This document shows positions 56,556 through 64,000 of a stretch of DNA of 64,000 bases, piece after piece; position 1 is the stretch's first letter, and each line of letters opens with the position of its first letter. A program made the translations under genes and the position numbers. Location of the stretch: positions 62,001-126,000 of the forward strand of contig LVLI01000346.1 of NCBI GenBank assembly GCA_001687465.1, written 5' to 3'. The stretch is from Halocafeteria seosinensis (taxonomy: Eukaryota; Sar; Bigyra; Bicosoecida). The notes under the pieces were generated by a model. That model made no database searches and was not told where the DNA came from. It was given only the letters and a program-made list of their open reading frames with translations.

Positions 56556-57251
56556 TATGGGTGCGTTCATAGTAGCGACAAACTATAGCTCTTTTTCCGT
56601 TCGATAAAAGGTTTTCGTGGTAGACGAAGTACAACGGAACGTTGTACTTGTCTTGTGGCCAATACAGTACAGACTGAAACCAAGTTACGAACTTTCCCCT
56701 TTTGTAGACGCACTGCTCAATAAACAAACTCGTACTACCGATTGTCATGAAATTAGCCCACACGGCTCATAGTACTATCAACTACGGCAAGACTTCCTGC
56801 GGAAACGAACTCCTTGTTCTGGCTGGAAGGATGTAGACGAGTTCAATGCAATTGGATTCTCAGATAGTTTCCAGTTCCATATATTCCGTCACTGTTGTGG
56901 GGCCCGTCTCCTCATCATGAATACTCTATCAGTGTTACAAAACACGATATTGAGCTTGGTGTTGCACTTTATACACTAGTTTCGTGTAGGAAGAGTGACT
57001 TCCAGCCTTGTGTCAGAGTCCTTCGTGCCCTGATTTCGAAGTGGTTTGAGCTCCTTCCATACGCCTAGTTAGGTGAGTGTACAACGAGAGAAGAAGGCAG
57101 ACAACACTGTGCCATGTGTATGAGACCTGAAATACCGATTTGTATGCAGGATAGAGAGGCTGCCGTCGTTTGTGAAGGGCTGTCCCTTAAAGGTTTCCGA
57201 GTGTATTTCAGAAGAGAAGACATTGGCGCCGCTTCCCACTCCAACAGTACG
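56556..57251. other. intergenic
   Basis: About 700 bp before the carrier gene; nothing recognised. Confidence 0.5.
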
Positions 57252-58457
57252 ATGACAGAACCAGCAGAAAACCTAATAGAAAAGCTCCCTCCGGAGGAAC
57301 TTGATCCGGAGGTGCTAAAGGTAGGTGTTCCGGCGCCACCCCGTTTGGCGATTCCAACGAAGGACCGCCGTTTGTTCTATTTGGCTTGCAGAACAAAATT
57401 AAGGTACCATTGCCGGCCAAGTTAGCAGTAGGAGCAGTAGCTGGAATTGTGGGTACTTGTGCAATTTTCCCGATAGATATTGTGAAAACTAGGTTACAGA
57501 ATCAGAAACGAGACAGTGCTGGTATGAGGTAGAAAGCGATGGCTTAGTGACTTTGTTATGAACATAAGTTGTTTTGGCTCGCTGTATTTCGCAGGCAATT
57601 TAAGGTATAGAGGGCCTTTCCATGCGTTTAAATCGATCATTAAACGAGAAGGTATCCGAGGGTTGTACCGTGGGCTTGGGGCTAACCTTGTTGGAGTTAC
57701 ACCAGAAAAAGCAATCAAGCTCAGTGTGAACGATGTTATTCGAGAAGTATGTAGCTCCTTGTACAACTATCTATCAAATTTGTAGATCTTCGATGGAGGT
57801 ATCGGTAAATCACTATTGCAGTATTTTACGGATAGAAACAAGGATGGGAAGATCACAATCGCCCAAGAAGTTCTCGCTGGAGCCGGTGCTGGATTCACCC
57901 AAGTCGTCGCGACCAATCCTATGGAGATCGTGAAGATAAGAATGCAGGTACAAGGAACCAATCCTAAGGATCGAATTTCAACTGCTCAGGTGGTCCGCAA
58001 GCTCGGAATTACGGGTCTCTATAGAGGGAGTTCAGCCACTCTGTTACGAGACGTCCCCTTCTCAGCGCTCTTCTTTCCAATGTATGCAAATTTGAAGAAA
58101 CTCATCGGGAATGAGGATACAATGCTGACATCCCTTGTAGCGGGATTCACAGCTGGAGCGGCTTCCTCAGGAATTTGCACCCCTTTTGACGTTGTAAAGA
58201 CAAGGCTGCAAGTCTCCGGTGCAGCGAAGCGTTACAATGGTATGATTGACTGCTGTAAGAAAGTATTCCAAAATGAAGGCATGTTCGCTCTGTATAAGGG
58301 GTGTGGCCCCCGTATGATGGTCGTCGCTCCGTTATTCGGAATATCTCTGGTAGCGTTCGATGTCCAAAAGAGGTTTATGGCCAAGCAGCTTCTTAAAGCT
58401 AAAGAGACCGAGGCTGCACGTGCCTGGGCTTCCAAAAAGTCGGACTCTTCTTCCTAA
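57252..58457 (+). CDS. mitochondrial carrier, glutamate-carrier-like
   Basis: SLC25-family inner-membrane transporter. Exons 57252-57320, 57392-57521, 57595-57746 and 57822-58457; introns 71-75 nt; 328 aa. Three carrier repeats, with signatures FPIDIVKTRLQNQ, TNPMEIVKIRMQVQ and CTPFDVVKTRLQV. The segments VTPEKAIKLSVNDV, ATLLRDVPFSALFFP and VVAPLFGISLVAF are shared with the glutamate carriers (SLC25A18/22) and the carrier part of aspartate/glutamate exchangers. No EF-hand domain is present, although the linker FTDRNKDGKITIAQE resembles an EF-hand loop. Substrate is inferred. The stop is 14 bp from that of the convergent METTL18 gene. Confidence 0.9.
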
Positions 58458-58471
58458 GAATTACTGCCCGC

Positions 58472-59638
58472 TCACGTTCGGCGTAGTATCAGGATCTCTC
58501 TGAGATTGCTCATCCCGTCTTCAAAGATAGGCCCTTGGATCACATCCCATTCGCTATGGCTTCCATCTACATGTGAGACAGCGATTAAGTCCCCGCTGTC
58601 GGGATTATTTGAGTCTTTCGGATCTATTAAGCCCTCTTGTCTCTTTATAAAATCTACAAACGACGTTGTACCTCCGCCAACTCCGAAGTAAAACCTCTTT
58701 GATGCCAGTATACAAATTCCACCCTTCCTCAACAAATCCTTGACAACATTCCATAATCTTGGGTAGTACCGTTCGTTATATAGAGTTTCACTTGCGACTA
58801 TTATGCTATACTTTGGTGTTGATGCACCGGTTGAGAGTAGTCGTGCAGTGTCTTCCCAGTCTCCCGATACCAAAGTCGAGTTTCTCACTCCTAAGTACCC
58901 ACAATTAGAGTCTATTGTCGGCAAGGTTAGCTTGTCGAGCACCTCTAAATTTAAGTCCTGAAACGTTACATTGAGTCCGTATAATAAAGCTGCTTTGATA
59001 AACTTTGATAAATGCACATGCGAAATTTAATTGTCAACCGGCGGGAAGCACTACGTACCGACGCATCCTGGAAGTCCAGCTCCACAGCCGAGCTCAAGAA
59101 AATGAGGAGACTCGTGCAAGAGCTTATGGGTCTCAGAAAAGTCCCCTGTTTTCGTTACACCGTGCTTGGAGAAGAACTCATCGAGAAAATCCAGCAGATC
59201 AAAAGTACACTCCCATATTTTAAAGCCTCCTTCGTAAATTCCTGGTGCGACATCTGAGTTAGCTAGGATGCCTTTCAGCGTCGAGTTACTCTCGATATCT
59301 GCACTCAAAGGCACAACCTGATAAAGCAGATTTCGCTCTGAAGTCTGGAGAGTTCGAAGATAGTGCAACTTTAAGTGTTTTCTTGGGTCCTGCCCGGAAT
59401 ATGTCTTTTCCAGTCTTGGAAGTAAAGTCTCGCTTCTCCACACGGTTCCCTGAGACTTGCTACTAGGCTCTATCTGATGTCCCTGCTCCTGCTCGCTAGA
59501 CTCAACGGAATGTCCATTGAAAGGGTTACTGGCTGTGGCACTTCCTTCCCTATGATCGGTCTCTGTGAGAGCAGGGGGCTGCGAATCAGCCTGCGATTCC
59601 TGCTTCCCTCCTTCGAGGTTAAAGTCGAATTTAAACAT
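58472..59638 (-). CDS. METTL18: METTL18/HPM1-type protein histidine methyltransferase
   Basis: SAM-dependent methyltransferase; family members methylate a histidine of ribosomal protein uL3. Exons 59638-59059 and 58989-58472 (69-nt intron, phase 1), 365 aa. Diagnostic SDVAPGIYEGGFKIWECTFD precedes motif I LELGCGAGLPG; after the splice come LLYGLNVTFQDLNLEVLD, LVSGDWED and IIVASETLYNERYYPRLW, as in METTL18. The 110-residue N-terminus is Ser/Gln/Glu-rich and disordered. An acceptor 3 nt upstream would add one Ala. It starts 146 bp from the divergent longin-like gene. Confidence 0.9.
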
Positions 59639-59784
59639 GGTCGGTGTTTACTGCATTGTCAATGATACTATTTTTCACTTTATTCTCAATGAGTTATAAT
59701 CCTTGGAAACGCATAAATCTACTGGATTTATGTCGTGTATGGGAAAGTAAGTCCGGAGGGCCCATGACCCTCTAAATCGACGCC

Positions 59785-61873
59785 ATGGCTGATTCAAGCG
59801 ACGCTACTGGGTATACACGACCTACCTCGGCCGATGGCACCGGACATAATGAGCAGGATACTATGACAGAAACTCTGCTCCGTCAATCGGCCCTCAGCAA
59901 GAGATTCAAAGATACCCTGGATCAGTTGAGCGCAGCCAGAAATACCGTCAATGTGCCTTACTGGGTCACGCTGGTCAATGAAACAGGGATCCCCGTCTTC
60001 TCAGACAGCAATTATACCACCCTATCCACGGAGAACTCAGTTCACCACCATTTGAAACAGGCTTCCCCTTCACCGAGAAGCGATTCGACCCCATCAACGC
60101 CCTCCGGTGGCCGCAACAGAGGATCTCAATTAATGTTGACAGGCAAGTAAATTCCAGTGAATGCGTTTGCTCCAATTGAGGCAAACGAAGACTGTTGCTA
60201 TCATGAACTGTGCTATTTGAACAGGGCTACTGACGAATCTATTCAAGTCCTTGGATACGAATGAGGGGATAATTTTGGATACGTTTTCAACTGACAACGC
60301 CATTGTGTGTTATAATGAGCTACGTACTGGAGACCTCAAGGATGCAACGGAGATATCGGAAGAAGACGGTAACTCAAGGCAAGGGCTGTTTGTAATGGTC
60401 GTGGGGAAGCAGGCCTTCGAGCCTTGCCCTCGTGAGATGGCATTAAGAGCTCTACGTTACGTGAAGTCCTTGTTGACGATTTACGCTGGTCCCGCTGCTG
60501 TGGAACAAGTATTGAGAAATCCGAATAACAAAAAGCTTAGGAGCGCACTTCAGGTAAGACTGCTTATTCTTCGCCAATGCGTTCCTCTGTTGGCATGACA
60601 TACTTCCGTCTGCTTCGCTCAGCCTGCTCGCTCGCGTGTACGTCATACCATAGAAGAGCTGGCATACTCTATGGTTGAGCCAGGTATAGTCCACGGTATA
60701 TCACATTTGAATAGTGGGTCTTTAGCGCCGTTTTGCGGAGAGTTAGCGACCGCCTTGCGATGTCGTTACGTTATGCTGTTAAACGGTCCAAAAATCATTT
60801 GTGCAAATCCTGCGTTTTGGCAGGAACTCCAAAATTTCAGTTTTGAAATTGCGGAAAGAGCATTCTGCACAGACCTTCAAGCAAACGCATGGGCCGATCC
60901 GACGTCGGGTGACCAGGCGGCGAATTATCCGTTCGCATCCACTTTTCAGCTCAAACTTCCAGATCCAGAGTCCGCGTTCAGCTATTTGGACGCGTATGCC
61001 CTAGTTACCTCCATATCGTTTCATTTGAGTTCGGCACAAGGAAGACAGAATCAGTTACGACTTAACGCTGGAATGCACCCATCGGGAACCAAAGCAGTTG
61101 CAGTGTTTGACGATGACGATACTCAGAGCGGCGTTCCTGAACGCGTTCGTAGAATTCATGTGGCATTATCCAGAAGGAGCGCAAAAGATAGGTCATGGCT
61201 GGAAACAATGGTAAATTTAATGAGCAGCCCTGACGCGAGTAATAGACCTTCACTAGCGAATCAACCGGCTAGCGCTATGCATTGGAGGAGTTTCAGCGAT
61301 GAGCTGCAGTCCGCCATTCGAAACACCAACCAACCGACACCAAAAAAGTGCGGTGTTGTGAAGGAGTTGCATAAATTGTCTGCCAGGCTACCTGAACGTA
61401 GTGCTTCCACAGCACGGCGTGTTGTTTGCATCGTGTTCCGTCGGTACTTTCCGAAGTCAGATCTGCAAGGGTGCCAGTGGGTATTTTGGGATCCCAGCTT
61501 CACCCAAGAGGATCAAAAGATACAAGTTGAACTGCTATTGCAGGGGGCCATTAGGGAATCGGAGGTAATTACTGGTGAGTCACTAGGATTCACCACGAAG
61601 GAGTTTAGCTTCTGTTGTGCTCGCGTTAAGTCGGCGGCAGACTCTATTGTGAACATTGGCATTGCGTGTAGCCCAGCCGTGGGATGGGTAAATCAGTTTC
61701 ACTCTTTAACCAGAGAACTGGCAAGGCACTTTGAGAATGCCAGCTCCCGGACTACCGAACCAATGGATGCGCTGCTTCCTGCAGTAACGAAGTTACGGTT
61801 GGCTGCTACAGGCTTCACAGCAATTTTGGGACGCCGGAGTCAACTTCAAGATGGCGAGGAAGAAGATGACTGA
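59785..61873 (+). CDS. longin-like protein, unassigned
   Basis: Exons 59785-60142, 60225-60553 and 60623-61873; 645 aa. The first intron starts with GC (CAG|GCAAGT), the common non-canonical donor; the nearby GT would lead to an early stop. After a 50-residue polar start the sequence YWVTLVNETGIPVFSD, GLLTNLFKSLD, IVCYNELRTG, GLFVMVVGK and ALRALRYVKSLLTIYAG suggests a longin domain of the type found first in MON1, HPS1 and Fuzzy proteins, with further mixed alpha/beta regions after it. I cannot say which. If Fuzzy-like it would fit the ciliary neighbours; a MON1-like Rab exchange factor is equally open. Confidence 0.6.
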
Positions 61874-62197
61874 GTGCGTTCCTTCTTTGGACACGTTGCT
61901 CTGATTGTGGTCAAGGAAACGAACACATCGCGTGCATTAATCCGGTCCCTTGTACATTATTGGTTGATAAAGCTCTATTCTTCGTAAATTAAGGTATGAG
62001 TACGCCAGAGGTCATGATACTTCTTTGACTCTGAGCTTGGCACTCCTCTCCCCTTCCGGCCCCCCGTTTAAACCTTTTTTGTAGTTTTTGGAAGTTTGCA
62101 GGGATAAATACACATTCCAGTAATTCCACATTCTATGGTATTGCATTCCCTCCGATATTTTTGTATTCACCAAGCTATAGAGAAAGGATTATCTACA
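61874..62197. other. intergenic
   Basis: About 325 bp between same-strand genes; nothing recognised. Confidence 0.5.
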
Positions 62198-62996
62198 ATG
62201 CCGTCTCCACGCACGCGAAGACGTCATGATCAGCCTCAAGAGGTGGATGAGGCGGCTGAAATCGTTAAAAATGAGAGCCGAGTCAACCGCCATGCCGAAG
62301 GATCAACAAGCCAGAAAACAATGCCTTTACGATCATCTTCTAGGAGCATGAATCAGAGAGACCAAGGTCACAGTTCAGATGAAGCATACGAGCTGGAAGA
62401 AAGCGCAAAGAGTAACCATGGCAGCAGAAAATCATCGGGGAAGCGAGGAAACGAGCACGAATCAAGCACTCGCTCCAGCTTACAGGATAGCTCAACACTT
62501 ACGATAAAACAAAGAGGGAGTGGAACGGATGCACAAAAAGGACAAAGGAACAGTAGAGGAAGTCACAGAGACAGAAGGAGGGATTCTTCCAGATCTCAAC
62601 GATCGGCAGCGACAGAGGAATCTGCCCAATACCTCTCTGGCGACGAAGAAAACGATTTGTCGCTGCAGCTCGATAGAGATGACCAAGGGATTGCCCGTAG
62701 GAAAAAACCTAGACACACACGCTCCTCACAATCATCGCAACAGCAAAGGAATATGAAGCAAGAGCCTCAGGAAGGAGAGGAGGAGGAGCACGGTGGTGAA
62801 CATTCTCCCCACGTCCTGGTTCAACCCTCCAAGGGAGACCCGAATAAGAGTCCTGTAAGATTAAAATGTGTTACTCGATATTCTTTCAATGTTATTCAAT
62901 TATATTCTCATCAATTGATATGCACAGAGTGAATGGGTGGAGCGAATGAATAGTTACTTCGACACTATAGACGACGAGCCGCTAGAATGTCTCTAA
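62198..62996 (+). CDS. sororin-like protein (C-terminal domain)
   Basis: Exons 62198-62854 and 62928-62996 (73-nt intron, phase 0), 241 aa. Most of the protein is low-complexity, rich in Ser, Arg, Gln, Glu and Asp (RRDSSRSQRSAATEESAQ), with basic patches (RRKKPRHTRSS). The second exon codes only the last 22 residues, SEWVERMNSYFDTIDDEP and four more, ending at the stop. This matches the C-terminal sororin domain as I recall it: E-W, three residues, M-N, two residues, F, then an acidic segment with Leu near the very C-terminus. Sororin protects cohesin from WAPL in S/G2. The total length is close to human sororin. I saw no FGF or KEN motif. The assignment rests on 22 residues. Confidence 0.55.
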
Positions 62997-63034
62997 AAGG
63001 GACAAAATCTCTTTCACTTCCGATGAGATGCATC

Positions 63035-64000
63035 TTACCAGAACGGAAGCCAGGCAGTGTACCAAACGTTAACCATACGTCGCATTGGATCTACGGCGAC
63101 AAAGCATGAGTTGTGAGGGTTCTCTTGTGGAAATAACCGTGCACTAGAGTCACCCTCGAACCCGTGCACTCGGAAGACACGAGACGCCACCTTGATTTTC
63201 CCAGTTGACGCTTCTTTGTATACGGCCAACATATCCTTGTATAACTTCTTCACGGTTTCGTTGTATTCGTCCCATTTATCATCGTACTGACAAAGCGAGC
63301 CTCCTGTCACAATAGTTCGATACAATTGCCAGAGAAACTCTTGCCTTTCATCGTCATCGTACAACTGAACAGTTTCAGCGCGCACCATGGAGATCAAGAG
63401 TTCGAGAATATGAAAAACGCGGCGGAAGCGACTTACATAACTGTATTCTGCGTCATCCGATATGAATAGTTTACGTAGCTCGTCTCCAACGTTTACTCCT
63501 TCAAGCACATCATCAAAGCAACGGCGAATTAACCCCGAATGAGTGACAACTCCTGCAAATAGACATTGTTTTTCAACATCAGATGCTACAGGTAGGACTT
63601 CGTTTCCCGATTTCTTTACCTTCGTCTTGCAGTCGATCAAAGAAGCTCATACTTGTGACTGATACACTCAACTCCTCCCATTCCACTTTGTCCACAGTCC
63701 CCTGCAAAGCTATTTTCTCTCGGTTTGACCCCACTATCTGAAGCCGACAGTTCAAGGTAAGGCATTTAGGATGACGCAGGAGAGCATAACTGTGAAGGCA
63801 TACATACTGGTAAACTCTCTCGCAATGCCTCGCAGTTGAATAAATCACAGAGGAAGTTACCTATGCCTTTCTTGCTCTCGTCTAGTTTTTCTTCGTAGGA
63901 CAAACGAGAAGCGCTCAAAAAAGGTTCTAAATTCCATCTCATCAAGTTTTGTCGCATCTCCCTCTCCTTGAGGGACGGCAAGGCATCTTGCACGCTCTGA
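63035..64000 (-). CDS. CFAP300: CFAP300 cilia protein (5' end outside window)
   Basis: Cytoplasmic factor needed for assembly and transport of axonemal dynein arms. Four exons in view: 64000-63808 (continues beyond the window), 63737-63620, 63552-63437, 63364-63035; introns 67-72 nt. Conserved blocks in order: LKEREMRQNLMRWNLEPF, SMSFFDRLQDEG, FDDVLEGVNVGDELRKLF, FLWQLYRTIVTGGSLCQYDD, ETVKKLYKDMLAVYKEASTG, KVASRVFRV, CFVAVDPMRRMVNVWY. They follow human CFAP300 almost without gaps once spliced. Only a few N-terminal residues seem to be missing. Confidence 0.9.

Noticed and set aside
57747-57785. 39-nt intron in the mitochondrial carrier
   Set aside because: An acceptor at 57821 gives a 75-nt intron and better agreement with carrier length.
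57822-57870. EF-hand in the carrier linker
   Set aside because: FTDRNKDGKITIAQE resembles a loop, but the position-12 acid is displaced by one and no helix pair surrounds it; similar linkers occur in EF-hand-less carriers.
1-64000. CRISPR arrays, operons, insertion sequences, rRNA or tRNA genes
   Set aside because: No direct-repeat arrays, no transposase-like frames and no tRNA-like folds seen; spliced genes show this is nuclear eukaryotic DNA.

Overview
This is nuclear DNA from an intron-bearing unicellular eukaryote that builds cilia or flagella. I resolved 32 protein genes with fair confidence; most are split by short introns, nearly all 57-93 nt with GT..AG ends (three are longer, 115-140 nt), and intergenic spacers are compact. 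Cilium and centriole genes (two SAS-6 family genes, CFAP300, a roadblock dynein light chain) exclude higher fungi and flowering plants. A diaminopimelate decarboxylase without an obvious targeting extension means lysine is made by the bacterial/plant-type DAP route, which excludes animals and true fungi. A stramenopile, cryptophyte, glaucophyte or rhizarian-type protist would fit; the sequence alone does not let me choose. Two N bases (8328, 54254) mark small assembly uncertainties. Layout, left to right: 1-3752 has no recognisable gene. 3.7-17 kb holds the spindle checkpoint kinase MPS1, lysA, a PCD-type dehydratase, a large disordered orphan, and two tandem SAS-6 family genes. 17.6-25.8 kb holds TFIIE-alpha with a decayed copy of its own 3' end behind it, MOZART1, a multi-pass membrane protein, a mitochondrial-looking orphan and a GSK3-type kinase. 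25.8-36 kb holds PRP19, a phosducin-like protein, LTO1, SAS10/UTP3, an ATP-phosphofructokinase and the Fe-S co-chaperone HSC20. 36-45 kb holds a decayed fragment of the ATM1 gene, a membrane-anchored copine/RGLG-type vWA protein, a probable mL40, the ATM1 ABC transporter, a roadblock dynein light chain and a small orphan. 45.8-64 kb holds ALIX, a coiled-coil orphan, an apparently catalytically dead aldo-keto-reductase-like protein, NSE3, a mitochondrial glutamate-type carrier, a METTL18-type methyltransferase, a longin-like protein, a short sororin-like protein and the 3' part of CFAP300. How the genes relate: many serve chromosome segregation, centrioles or cilia (MPS1, SAS-6 pair, MOZART1, NSE3, sororin-like, roadblock, CFAP300), and three serve Fe-S biogenesis (HSC20, ATM1, LTO1). 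These are independent transcription units, not operons; convergent neighbours are often extremely close (4 bp between PDCL and LTO1 stops, 14 bp between the carrier and METTL18). The most unusual items are the tandem SAS-6 pair, the sororin-like C-terminus, two decayed partial gene duplicates and the AKR-like pseudoenzyme.
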